DNA of 64,000 bases from Verrucomicrobiaceae bacterium UBA1938 (GTDB lineage Bacteria; Verrucomicrobiota; Verrucomicrobiia; Verrucomicrobiales; Verrucomicrobiaceae). The stretch is taken from positions 1-64,000 of the forward strand of contig DDFC01000026.1 of assembly GCA_002336895.1 (NCBI GenBank), written 5' to 3'. Positions 53,080 through 61,946 of the stretch are shown piece by piece. Under the pieces are notes generated by a model, which was not told where the DNA came from, did no database searches, and was given only the letters and a program-made list of their open reading frames with translations. Numbering within the stretch: the first letter of the stretch is position 1; each line of letters starts with the position of its first letter. Both the position numbers and the translations under genes were made by a program.

Positions 53080-54963
53080 ATGACCTACCGTCCCGACATT
53101 GACGGCCTGCGCGCAGTCGCCGTGCTGTCCGTGATCTTTTATCACGCTGACCTAGGCCTGCCGGGCGGGTTCGTCGGGGTGGATGTCTTTTTCGTGATCT
53201 CCGGGTACCTTATTACGGGGCTGGTTCTAAATGAACTCGACGAAAGCAGGTTCAGTCTCGCGGGCTTTTGGGAAAGGCGCATTCGACGTATCATGCCGCC
53301 GCTGGTGCTGGTCTCTGCAGCGACCATGGCCGGAGGGTGGTGGCTGCTTCTGGCAGATGACTACAAGGAGCTCGGCCAGTCCCTGGTGTCGCAGGTTTTG
53401 ATGCTTTCAAATGTGTTCTTCTGGAGAAGGTTTGGGTACTTCGAGCTAGGCACGGAGCTCAAGCCTCTGCTGCATACGTGGTCTCTTGCCGTTGAGGAGC
53501 AGTTCTACCTTTTGTTTCCCATTGTGCTCGTGGCATTGAATACATGGTCCGGGAAGCGTCTGCAGAAGGCGGTTCTGCTTGCGCTGCTGGCTTCGTTTGC
53601 GCTCGGCATTTACTGGAGCCATTCCATGCCTGAGGCGGGGTTCTACCTCCTGCCCGCCCGCGCGTGGCAGCTGCTGCTGGGGGCCTTGCTGGCCATGCTG
53701 CCTGACCTGGGCGCATTTGCCCGCCCATGGCTGACGGAATTGATGGGCATCACAGGACTGGGCATGATCATCTGCGCGTTGGCCTGCTATGACGGCACCA
53801 CCTCGTACCCTGGTGTTGCTGCGCTTCTCCCCACCATGGGGGCCGTGCTGCTCATTGGCTGCGGGGCTCGTTCGATTGTCGGCAGGTGGCTGGCACAGCC
53901 CTGGCTTGTGGGCGTTGGGTTGGTTTCTTACTCACTGTATTTGTGGCATTGGCCGTTGCTGGTCTTTTCCAGGTATTGGGCCGCTGTGCCTCTCTCTCTT
54001 GTGCAGCGGCTGCTGCTGGTGGCAGCCAGCGGGGTGCTCGCTCTGCTCTCATGGAAATGGGTGGAGCAGCCTTTCCGCAGGCGGACTTTCTGCGGCAGCA
54101 GGCAGTCCGTCTTTTTCTTTGCCACGGTCTCCACGGCGTCCCTCTTTCTTCTGGGCTTCGGGGTGCATCACGCACGCGGCATTCCATCCCGCATTCCCGA
54201 GGCCGCGCAGCTTTATGCTGATGGCAGGCAGGACTGTCCCTACCGCAAGCAGGTCAGCCTGGAACAGGCCATGCGCGGAGATTTCATCATGCTCGGCTCT
54301 CAGCATGATGCGCAGGTGCGTGTTTTGGTCTGGGGAGACAGCCACGCAATGGCCCTGCTTCCGGTCATCGAAGACCTTTGCCAAGAAAAGGGTTTTCGCG
54401 GGGCGGCAGCGGTCCATTACCAAACGGCGCCGCTGGTCAATTATCAAAACCGCGGAGCCTACAGCCTCAAAGACAAGACACCGTTGTTCAGTGCTTCTGT
54501 CGTCGACTTTGTTCGCAGGCACAAAGTGCCCCGTCTCATCCTCACCGCCGCCTGGAACGACTACTTGGAGGAAAGTGGAGCCCCGAAAATCAAGCAATCC
54601 CTTCAGGAGACCATTTCCATGCTCAGGGACTGCGGTGCCTCGGTCTGGATCATGGAGGATGTGCCGATTCATGCGTTTGACGTCCCACGCCGTCTGTCTG
54701 CCACAGCCCTCTTCGGAGGAGACATTGAAAAAATCGGGCTGCCGCTGGATGCTCATCGCGCTGCCTCCTTGCTGCAGCATTCAACTTTTCAGGAGATCGA
54801 GCCAAAAAAATTCACCCTGCTGGACCCCGCCGGCTTTTTTTTGAATGCGCATGGCCTCTGCCGAGTCGCCGCCGACGGCAGGGCGCTCTACACAGACGGC
54901 GGCCATCTGAGCGGCCATGGCTCGCGCTTGCTGCGCCCCCTTTTGCTTCCTGTTTTTGAGTGA
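53080..54963 (+). CDS. OafA-type acyltransferase with C-terminal SGNH domain
   Basis: A 627-residue protein. The membrane acyltransferase-3 domain (about 1-355) starts YRPDIDGLRAVAVLSVIFYH and has GFVGVDVFFVISGYLITGLV and LLHTWSLAVEEQFYLLFP. The periplasmic SGNH domain (about 395-627) has WGDSHAMALLP (D421, S422) and YTDGGHLSGHGS with D606 and H609. Two-domain enzymes of this type move acetyl groups across the membrane and place them on O-antigen sugars, as OafA and OafB do. Confidence 0.92.
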   Translation: MTYRPDIDGLRAVAVLSVIFYHADLGLPGGFVGVDVFFVISGYLITGLVLNELDESRFSLAGFWERRIRRIMPPLVLVSAATMAGGWWLLLADDYKELGQSLVSQVLMLSNVFFWRRFGYFELGTELKPLLHTWSLAVEEQFYLLFPIVLVALNTWSGKRLQKAVLLALLASFALGIYWSHSMPEAGFYLLPARAWQLLLGALLAMLPDLGAFARPWLTELMGITGLGMIICALACYDGTTSYPGVAALLPTMGAVLLIGCGARSIVGRWLAQPWLVGVGLVSYSLYLWHWPLLVFSRYWAAVPLSLVQRLLLVAASGVLALLSWKWVEQPFRRRTFCGSRQSVFFFATVSTASLFLLGFGVHHARGIPSRIPEAAQLYADGRQDCPYRKQVSLEQAMRGDFIMLGSQHDAQVRVLVWGDSHAMALLPVIEDLCQEKGFRGAAAVHYQTAPLVNYQNRGAYSLKDKTPLFSASVVDFVRRHKVPRLILTAAWNDYLEESGAPKIKQSLQETISMLRDCGASVWIMEDVPIHAFDVPRRLSATALFGGDIEKIGLPLDAHRAASLLQHSTFQEIEPKKFTLLDPAGFFLNAHGLCRVAADGRALYTDGGHLSGHGSRLLRPLLLPVFE

Positions 54964-55092
54964 CAGCGGCGCTGCGGCCGAAAGGCATCCCAGTCTCCGC
55001 TGCGGGGCCTCCTTTCTGGTTCACCCGGCATCCGCCTGAAGTGCCTTCAGTCATAAAAACCAAAACCTTTTCTCCAGACCAACCGCATCTTT

Positions 55093-56151
55093 ATGAAAGA
55101 ACTCATCGTCACTGGTTCCTCCGGCCTCATCGGCTCCGAAGTCGTCACCCATTTCTGCCAGTCCGGCTGGAAAGTGCATGGGGTGGACAACAACATGCGC
55201 GCGGACTTTTTCGGTCCGGGCGGTGACACGCGGTGGAACACAGAGCGGCTCAAGACGCAGTTCCCGATGTTTGAGCATCATGAACTCGACATACGGGATC
55301 GTGCCGGCGTGCTGGCGCTGATCAAGAAACTGCGTCCGTCCGCCATTGTGCACACCGCAGCCCAGCCAAGCCACGATCTGGCGGCGAGCAGGCCGTTTGA
55401 TGATTTTGACGTGAACGCCGTGGGCACCCTGAATTTTCTGGAGGCGGCCCGCCTTGCCTGTCCGGAATCTCCCTTTGTCCACATGAGCACCAACAAAGTC
55501 TATGGTGACGCTCCCAATGAGATCGCGCTGCAGGAGCTGGAAAAACGCTGGGACTATGCCGACCCCGCCTACACCGATGGCATCCGCGAGACTTTCCGCA
55601 TCGATCAAAGCAAGCACTCTCTCTTCGGTGCGTCGAAGGTGGCGGCGGACGTCATGGTGCAGGAGTACGGGCGTTACTTCAACATGCCCACCTGTGCGCT
55701 GCGCGGCGGCTGCCTCACCGGGCCAAATCACAGCGGCGTGGAGCTGCATGGATTCCTCAGCTACCTCATCCGCTGCAACCTCGAGGGCCGCACTTACCGC
55801 GTCTTTGGTTACAAGGGCAAGCAGGTGCGCGACAACATCCACAGCCACGATGTGGTGGCCTTCATGGAGCGCTTCATCGACGTGCCACGCCAGGGGGAGG
55901 TTTACAACATCGGCGGCGGACGTGACAACTCCGTCTCCATCCTTGAAGCCTTTGATCTCATCGCCTCCATCTCCGGCAAGCCCATGCAGTACGAGTATGT
56001 GGAGCAGAACCGCCAGGGCGACCACATCTGCTACATATCCAATCTCGACAAGATGAAGGCCCACTATCCGGGCTGGGGAATCACCAAAAACCTCAGAACT
56101 ACTTTTGAGGAGATCCATCAATCCTGGCTCGCACGCACTCAGGCATCCTGA
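55093..56151 (+). CDS. CDP-paratose 2-epimerase-like NAD-dependent epimerase
   Basis: A 352-residue extended short-chain dehydrogenase. It has IVTGSSGLIGSEVV as the NAD motif, VDNNMRADFFGPGG, IVHTAAQPSHDLA, STNKVYGDAPN, GGCLTGPNHSGVELHGF, GYKGKQVRDNIHSHDV and YNIGGGRDNSVS, all typical of the CDP-tyvelose/paratose 2-epimerase group. The usual catalytic YxxxK is FGASK (F178, K182), so tyrosine is replaced by phenylalanine. Other proteins of this look appear to share that change, so the reaction may differ from classical 4-epimerisation. RfbF and RfbG lie 14 kb upstream, so a CDP-sugar substrate is plausible. Confidence 0.83.
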   Translation: MKELIVTGSSGLIGSEVVTHFCQSGWKVHGVDNNMRADFFGPGGDTRWNTERLKTQFPMFEHHELDIRDRAGVLALIKKLRPSAIVHTAAQPSHDLAASRPFDDFDVNAVGTLNFLEAARLACPESPFVHMSTNKVYGDAPNEIALQELEKRWDYADPAYTDGIRETFRIDQSKHSLFGASKVAADVMVQEYGRYFNMPTCALRGGCLTGPNHSGVELHGFLSYLIRCNLEGRTYRVFGYKGKQVRDNIHSHDVVAFMERFIDVPRQGEVYNIGGGRDNSVSILEAFDLIASISGKPMQYEYVEQNRQGDHICYISNLDKMKAHYPGWGITKNLRTTFEEIHQSWLARTQAS

Positions 56152-56184
56152 AGCACGCAGCAGCCTGCCTTGTTCAAATTCACC

Positions 56185-57666
56185 ATGCCAGACATCCACA
56201 CTCCTCCTTCTCCTGAAAACACTCCTGCCTGGGGGATGGCCGCCATCGAGGCCAAACGGCAAAGCATTGTCAACAGTGCCGAGCAGCATGCAGGCGAACG
56301 TGACTACCACATCAGTCGCAATCTCTACTTCTACAAGCTGATCGGGCAGGAGTTGAAATCGCTCGTTGGCGACGTCGGGCGTCTGCTGTTCGTCCGCTGT
56401 CAGACTGGAAAGCTGCTCGACTACCTGGACACTGCCGCCGCCAGCGCGGTGGAGGTGAGCCCGAAGATGATCGACCTGGCGCGCGAAAAGCATCCTCAGG
56501 CCCAGTTCTGGCTGATGGATCCTGAGCAGCAGCTCCCTGAGGGCCCGTTTGACACCATTCTCATTCAGGACACGACCGACATGGTGGACCTCCAGTCCAT
56601 GTTTGACCGCGTCCGTTCTGTCTGCCTGCCTCACACACGCATCGTCATTCTTGCCTACAATCATCTGTGGGAGCCGCTGGTGGCGCTGGCTGAAAAAACC
56701 AACCTCAAAACGCCCAAGGTCGAGCCAAACTGGCTCTCTGTCTCTGACTACCAGGGCTTGCTGATGCTCTCCGGCTTTGAGCTTCTTCGTGTCTCCAGGC
56801 GTGTCCTCATGCCGTTTGGCATTCCGCTGCTCAGCCGCCTGCTCAACAAGTACGTGTCGTGGATGCCGGTGATCGACCGCCTCAATCTCTTCAATTTCAT
56901 CGTCGCCCGCCCTGCGCCGCAGCCCCGTCCGGTCACGGACTTCAAGGTCTCGGTCATCATTCCGTGCAAAGATGAAAAAGGCAATGTGCGCAGCGCTGTG
57001 GAACGAATGCCAGTGCTCGGCCGGGAGACCGAGATCATATTCTGCGACGACAAATCCACGGACGGCACTGCAGACGAGGTGCGTCTCATGCAGGCAGAGT
57101 TCCCGGAGAAAAACATCCGCCTCGTCGAAGGGCCTGCCATATCCAAGTCACGCAATGTCTGGACCGGCTTTCGTGCGGCCACCGGTGACATTCTCATGAT
57201 CCTGGACGCAGACCTGACGGTCATGCCCGAGGAGCTGCCCCGTTTTGTCGAAGCCATCGCCTCTGGCAAAGGCGAATTTATCAACGGCTCGCGCATGGTT
57301 TACCCCATGCAGGGACAGGCGATGAAGTTTGCCAACATGATCGGAAACAAGGGGTTTGCCACCCTCTTCTCCTACCTCCTTGGCTCCCCGGTGCGGGACA
57401 CGCTCTGCGGCACCAAGGTGCTGTGGCGCAAGGACTGGGAAAAGATCAGCCGCATGATCGACACCTGGGGTGCCGAAGACCGCTGGGGCGACTACGAGCT
57501 GCTGTTCGGCGCGGCCAAGCTAAACCTGCGCATTCTTGATCTTCCCGTGCACTATCAGGAGCGCACCTATGGAGACACAAAGATGAACCGCCGTTTTAAA
57601 AACGGCCTCGTGATGCTGCGCTTCTGCTGGGCGGCATTTCTAAAACTCAAACTCCCACAAATGTGA
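56185..57666 (+). CDS. Fusion of methyltransferase-like and family 2 glycosyltransferase domains
   Basis: A 493-residue protein from the ATG at 56185 (TTG at 56170 possible). Residues about 20-245 look like a class I methyltransferase: LLFVRCQTGKLLDYLD, AVEVSPKMIDLAREKHP and DTILIQDTTDMVD, although the glycine-rich loop is degenerate (RCQTG). Residues about 255-493 are a GT-A domain: VSVIIPCKDEKGNV, IIFCDDKSTDGTADEV, DILMILDADLTVMPEELPRF, INGSRMVYPM and DTLCGTKVLWRKDWEKI, resembling dolichol-phosphate-mannose-synthase-type enzymes. The downstream gene overlaps it (GTGA). Confidence 0.85.
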   Translation: MPDIHTPPSPENTPAWGMAAIEAKRQSIVNSAEQHAGERDYHISRNLYFYKLIGQELKSLVGDVGRLLFVRCQTGKLLDYLDTAAASAVEVSPKMIDLAREKHPQAQFWLMDPEQQLPEGPFDTILIQDTTDMVDLQSMFDRVRSVCLPHTRIVILAYNHLWEPLVALAEKTNLKTPKVEPNWLSVSDYQGLLMLSGFELLRVSRRVLMPFGIPLLSRLLNKYVSWMPVIDRLNLFNFIVARPAPQPRPVTDFKVSVIIPCKDEKGNVRSAVERMPVLGRETEIIFCDDKSTDGTADEVRLMQAEFPEKNIRLVEGPAISKSRNVWTGFRAATGDILMILDADLTVMPEELPRFVEAIASGKGEFINGSRMVYPMQGQAMKFANMIGNKGFATLFSYLLGSPVRDTLCGTKVLWRKDWEKISRMIDTWGAEDRWGDYELLFGAAKLNLRILDLPVHYQERTYGDTKMNRRFKNGLVMLRFCWAAFLKLKLPQM

Positions 57667-58445
57667 GCAACAAGGCGTCTCCCATGGTCGAGCTCTCCCA
57701 GCACGACATCGAGATTCAGGAAAATCGCAGGCACTGGGAGCGAAAGCCGGTGCTGCAGAAGGTTTACCATGCCTTTTATCAGGAGATCGCCCGATGGACG
57801 CTCAAGGAAAAGAAGGCGGCCACAGTCGAGCTGGGCTCCGGCATGGGAAACATCAAAAAGGTGCTGCCGGACTGCCTCACCTCAGATCTGTTTCCCAATC
57901 CGTGGCTGGACCGGGTGGAAAATGCCTATGCGCTCAACTGGCGGGAAAGTACAGTGGAGAACCTGATCCTCTTCGACGTCCTGCATCACCTCCAGCATCC
58001 CGGGCGTGCATTCGCAGAAATGGCCCGCGTGGTGATTCCAGGCGGCAGAGTCATCATTTTCGAGCCTGGCATGGGGCTGCTGCCCCGGCTTATCATGCAC
58101 TTCTGCCATCATGAGCCGGTTGCTTTCAGGCAGCCGATTGAGTGGGACGCACCGCCCGGCTTTGACCCTGCAAATCATCCATACTATGCGGCTCAGGGAA
58201 ACAGCTGGCGCATTTTTGTCAACAAAGAGGGGCTGGCCGAGAACGTGCTCAAAGACTGGGAGGTCATTCATGTGGGGCGTGAGCCTGGCTGGGCCTGGCT
58301 CATGTGTGGAGGTCTGCGCGGCCCGCAGCTCTACCCCTCCGCGCTGCTGCCGCTCGTGCGCTTCCTTGAGCGGGGGCTGCGCTTCCTGCCCTCCCTTTTT
58401 GCCGGACGTCTGCTGATCGTGCTGCAGAGGCGCCAGCCAGCCTGA
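57663..58445 (+). CDS. Class I SAM-dependent methyltransferase
   Basis: A 260-residue protein with a GTG start inside the previous stop (ATG at 57684 is an alternative). The SAM fold shows ATVELGSGMGNIKKVLPD, NLILFDVLHHLQHPGRAFAE and RVVIPGGRVIIFEPGMGLLP. A short helical C-terminus follows. It probably works with the fused protein before it, given the overlap. Confidence 0.82.
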   Translation: MSNKASPMVELSQHDIEIQENRRHWERKPVLQKVYHAFYQEIARWTLKEKKAATVELGSGMGNIKKVLPDCLTSDLFPNPWLDRVENAYALNWRESTVENLILFDVLHHLQHPGRAFAEMARVVIPGGRVIIFEPGMGLLPRLIMHFCHHEPVAFRQPIEWDAPPGFDPANHPYYAAQGNSWRIFVNKEGLAENVLKDWEVIHVGREPGWAWLMCGGLRGPQLYPSALLPLVRFLERGLRFLPSLFAGRLLIVLQRRQPA

Positions 58446-58467
58446 TAAATTTCGAACCCATTTTGAC

Positions 58468-59868
58468 ATGCGTAGTTTTCACCTGTCTCTGAACCGCAGC
58501 CTGGTTTTCCTGCTGGCTGTCATAGGCATCCTCCCCTTCGTCGTCTTGTGCCTCTATGCCCAGCCTTCTGCGGATGACTGGTACATGGCGGCCCTCACCA
58601 TGGACAAGGGCTTCTTGAAGGCCAACATCGACATGTACCTGGGTGAATCAGGCCGTTTTTTCTCCTCCGCCTTGCTGTTCATGAATCCCATACAGCTGTC
58701 GCTCGGCGCCTTCAAGTGGTGGTGCCTTGCATTGGTGCTTGGGCTTGGCGCCAGCTTCAGGTGGTCCGTGGGAGGCTGGTTTCCAGAAGCCACCAACGCC
58801 TGGAAATGGATGCTGGCAGTCACCGCTTTCGTCCTGCTTCTGTGGGCTATGGCCAGCACTGCGCAGGGTTTCTACTGGGGTACCGGATCCGCTGGCTACA
58901 CACTTCCAGGTGTGCTGTCCCTCTGCCTTGCTGGCATGCTGGGGCGGCGCTGTCTCGAGCTGGAATGGCGCCCGCCTCATGCGCTGCTGGCCGCTGCCTC
59001 ATTCACGGCTTTTTTCATCACCGGATGCTCTGAGATCGCCATGGCTCTCCTGCTGGCGCATGTCACCATCCTCAATGGGTTTTTCTTCTGGCGGCATCGT
59101 CAGCTGAGCCGCCCGCTGCTCATTGTCCTGGGGGCCACGCTGGCCGGCGTCGCCGTGGTGGTGCTTACGCCCGGAAACGCGGTGCGAAGCAGCTGGTATC
59201 ATAATGAAGTGAACCACGTCCTGGCACCATCCATCATGATGGCCGTGAAGCTTGCAGTCAGGCAGGCGGTCATCTGGATGGTGTTTGCCCCCTTCTTTCT
59301 CTTTTCCCTGGCCGTCGGGTGCTCCTGGCCGGAAACGCCGCAGCTCTCACGCCGGCGTGCCTGGGAGATCATCGTGGTCTCCCTCTTGCTGATGACAGCC
59401 ACTCTCGTTGGCGGTTTCTTTCTGGGCACTTGGAGCATGGGGGCGGTCATCCCTCAGCGCGGGGTGAACATCGTCCTTCTGTTCTTCATCATCGACTGGG
59501 TTGTCTTCCTTGCCGGGCTCATTGCACTGCTGCGCTGCCGCCAGATTGAGATTCCACGGGCGGGCCATGTTCTCTCAGTGTGCGTCTTCCTCATCTTCTG
59601 CGCGAGCTTGCAGATGTCCCCCGGCAACAACATCAAGTCCGCATGGAAAGATCTCCTCAGCGGGAAGGCGGCGCTGTATGACCAGGAAAACGCCAGCCGG
59701 AATGCCCTTATCCGCAGCTCTGCCGAGCAGGATGTCCAGGTTCGTGCCCTGAGCGCCCGCCCGCACACCATTTTTTTCAACGACCTCCATCCTGATCCTT
59801 CCAACTGGCGCAATGCCGGATGTGCCAGCTTCTTTCGCAAGCGCAGCATTGTCATGCTGCCCAGATAG
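58468..59868 (+). CDS. Polytopic membrane protein, DUF6056-like
   Basis: A 466-residue protein with roughly ten membrane helices. The N-terminal loop after the first helix (SADDWYMAAL ... GESGRFFSSALLF) is the part that recalls DUF6056 proteins, which are distantly like membrane glycosyltransferases with an acidic pair in the first external loop. A C-terminal soluble stretch of about 90 residues follows the last helix. Function is not established; transfer of a lipid-linked sugar or assembly of the glycan is inference. Confidence 0.68.
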   Translation: MRSFHLSLNRSLVFLLAVIGILPFVVLCLYAQPSADDWYMAALTMDKGFLKANIDMYLGESGRFFSSALLFMNPIQLSLGAFKWWCLALVLGLGASFRWSVGGWFPEATNAWKWMLAVTAFVLLLWAMASTAQGFYWGTGSAGYTLPGVLSLCLAGMLGRRCLELEWRPPHALLAAASFTAFFITGCSEIAMALLLAHVTILNGFFFWRHRQLSRPLLIVLGATLAGVAVVVLTPGNAVRSSWYHNEVNHVLAPSIMMAVKLAVRQAVIWMVFAPFFLFSLAVGCSWPETPQLSRRRAWEIIVVSLLLMTATLVGGFFLGTWSMGAVIPQRGVNIVLLFFIIDWVVFLAGLIALLRCRQIEIPRAGHVLSVCVFLIFCASLQMSPGNNIKSAWKDLLSGKAALYDQENASRNALIRSSAEQDVQVRALSARPHTIFFNDLHPDPSNWRNAGCASFFRKRSIVMLPR

Positions 59869-59934
59869 CCGCCCGGCCGCTTTCCACCACTCCGCCCCAG
59901 CCCGCCGGCTGGGGCAAACCAAGCAGCTTTCACC

Positions 59935-60873
59935 ATGAACATGGATGCATTCAAAGCAGTTCGCGACGAGTTGACGGCCGCGCTTGCCCAGCGCGGGCGG
60001 GATCCGTTTCCAGTCTTCATACGCTCCTGGGCGCTCACCATCTTGCCCTTTGCCTTCATGTGCCTTCTGCTTTCGCGCTGGCCTCACTCCATCATTCTGT
60101 GGGGGCTCACGGCCCTGGTCGCCGGCTTTGTGCAGAATGCACTCGGCCTGCTCATGCATGAGGGCAGCCACTATTTTTTTCACCGCAGCAAAAAAGCCAG
60201 CGACATCTGGTGCGACGTTCTGGTGTGCCTGCCCATTTTCAACACTGTTCAGGGCTACCGCACCCCCCACTTTGAGCACCACCGCTCCTCCGGGGACACG
60301 GCGGACCCATACATTGACCTCTATACCTATCCCTCGGTGCGGCACTTGATCCGTCAGTTTTTGGTTGATTGCATTGGCATCAGCGCGGTCCGGAGGTTCT
60401 TTTCCCGCTATGGCTCCAGTGGAGACGGGAAGGCTGCCAGGGGCAATCCTGCATACGCCGCGCCTGTTTTTCTTTTGATCCAGGCGGGCCTCTGGTTCCT
60501 GCTCTTCCGGATCACGGGCCAGTGGTACGCCTGGTTTGTGCTCTGGGTCGCACCTCTCATGACAGTCACTCTCGTCGTGAACCGCTTCCGCACCATCGTG
60601 GAGCACTATCCCGGCTTTCTCGGCATCAAAGTCAGCCGCACCTCAATCACGGGATGGCTGGAGTATCTCTGCATCGCGCCCTACGGCTACGGCCACCACC
60701 TTGAACATCATTTGATGCCCCAGGTGCCCTATTACGATCTGGCCTTTACCCATCGTTTCCTGGCCGCCCGTGTGGACTATGGCGAAAATGAAGTCGCCGC
60801 TTTCGGCTATCTGAACGCATTCCGGCGCCTGGTGGGCGAACTCAGGGAGCTGGAGAAAAAAGCACGCCCATGA
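59935..60873 (+). CDS. Fatty acid desaturase family protein
   Basis: A 312-residue membrane protein with four or more helices and the three histidine boxes of di-iron desaturases and hydroxylases: HEGSH (75-79), HFEHH (112-116) and HHLEHH (254-259). Substrates of the family include fatty acids, sphingolipids and carotenoids. Its place inside a polysaccharide operon, overlapping the next methyltransferase gene by four bases, suggests it modifies a lipid or acyl group on the exported glycan; that is inference. A second ATG lies two codons downstream of the chosen start. Confidence 0.85.
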   Translation: MNMDAFKAVRDELTAALAQRGRDPFPVFIRSWALTILPFAFMCLLLSRWPHSIILWGLTALVAGFVQNALGLLMHEGSHYFFHRSKKASDIWCDVLVCLPIFNTVQGYRTPHFEHHRSSGDTADPYIDLYTYPSVRHLIRQFLVDCIGISAVRRFFSRYGSSGDGKAARGNPAYAAPVFLLIQAGLWFLLFRITGQWYAWFVLWVAPLMTVTLVVNRFRTIVEHYPGFLGIKVSRTSITGWLEYLCIAPYGYGHHLEHHLMPQVPYYDLAFTHRFLAARVDYGENEVAAFGYLNAFRRLVGELRELEKKARP

Positions 60874-61799
60874 TCACCGAAAAAACCAGCTGCCTCCTTT
60901 GCGGAGCGGATGACGCCGAGATCATGGCGTCTGGCGCCGACTATGACTGCGAGACCACCGCCCAGGTGTTTCACTTCGGCCGTTGCCGCAGCTGCGGCCA
61001 CATTTATCTCAACCCGCGTCCCACGGCGGAATGTGCGCCTGAGATCTACCCGTCCGACTATTACACCCTGGACGCCTCTCACCAGCCGGACGGCTGGAGT
61101 ATCATGGGCCGCATGAAGGACGTGGTCGTGCGCAGCCGTCTTCGTGCCTTTATGCGCGGCGTCCCGCACGGCGGCACGGTGGTCGATCTCGGCTGCGGGG
61201 ATGGCGCGCTGCTCCTGGCCATGCGCCGTGAGCGGCCGGATGCCCGCCTCGTGGGCGTGGACTTTGCCGTGTCAGCCGGTCAGCGGCAGAAGATGGAAAA
61301 AGCCGGTGTCGTCGTCATCGAGTCGGCGCTGGAAACCGCGCAGCTTCCTGAAAACGTCTCGCTCGTGATCATGAACCAGGTCATCGAGCATCTGTGGGAC
61401 GTGGATGCCTGCATGGAAAAAGTGCGCTCATGCCTGCGCACCGGAGGCATGTTCAGTGTCTGCACGCCCAATACTGACGGTTACGACCGGCCCTGGTTTC
61501 ACAGCGGAGCCTGGGGCGGCTACTATTTTCCACGTCATCTCAATCTCTTCAGCAGGGAAGGGCTTTCACGCTACATGGAGCGCTTCGGCCTGCGCGTCAC
61601 CCGGAGAAATTCCCTGCTCGCACCGCTCATCTGGATGAGCACGGCCCGCGCTCTTCAGCTGCGCCGTGGCTGGCCCAGGTGGGCGCGCCTGAGGGATGGA
61701 AACGTGTTCTTTCTCGTTCTATTCTGCCTTTTCGACGCACTGGCGCTCATGCTGGGCCAGGTGACGTCCAACCAGCAGGTTGTCGCGGTGAAGGAGTGA
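60870..61799 (+). CDS. Class I methyltransferase with N-terminal zinc ribbon
   Basis: A 309-residue protein. The zinc ribbon uses C8, C11, C39 and C42 (CLLCG and CRSCG), followed by HIYLNPRPT. The SAM fold has VVDLGCGDGALLLAMR, LVGVDFAVSA and LVIMNQVIEHLWD, and the later GGMFSVCTPNTDGYDRPWF. This arrangement is common among methyltransferases of surface-glycan loci. It is coupled to the desaturase gene (ATGA). Confidence 0.85.
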   Translation: MITEKTSCLLCGADDAEIMASGADYDCETTAQVFHFGRCRSCGHIYLNPRPTAECAPEIYPSDYYTLDASHQPDGWSIMGRMKDVVVRSRLRAFMRGVPHGGTVVDLGCGDGALLLAMRRERPDARLVGVDFAVSAGQRQKMEKAGVVVIESALETAQLPENVSLVIMNQVIEHLWDVDACMEKVRSCLRTGGMFSVCTPNTDGYDRPWFHSGAWGGYYFPRHLNLFSREGLSRYMERFGLRVTRRNSLLAPLIWMSTARALQLRRGWPRWARLRDGNVFFLVLFCLFDALALMLGQVTSNQQVVAVKE

Positions 61800-61946
61800 G
61801 ACTGGCCTTGGACCAGGAAGCCACCACCTGCATTCTCCCGCCGCGCCACACGTGCCGCCCATGTGCGGCGCCGCAGCACACACATTTATCATCAGGCCCC
61901 AGGCAGCCGCGATGCCTTGACTGAAACACCAGCCCCACGCCACGCT

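Noticed and set aside
55051..56664. 537-codon minus-strand frame
   Set aside because: It spans antisense to the epimerase gene and part of the fusion gene, both of which have clear motifs.
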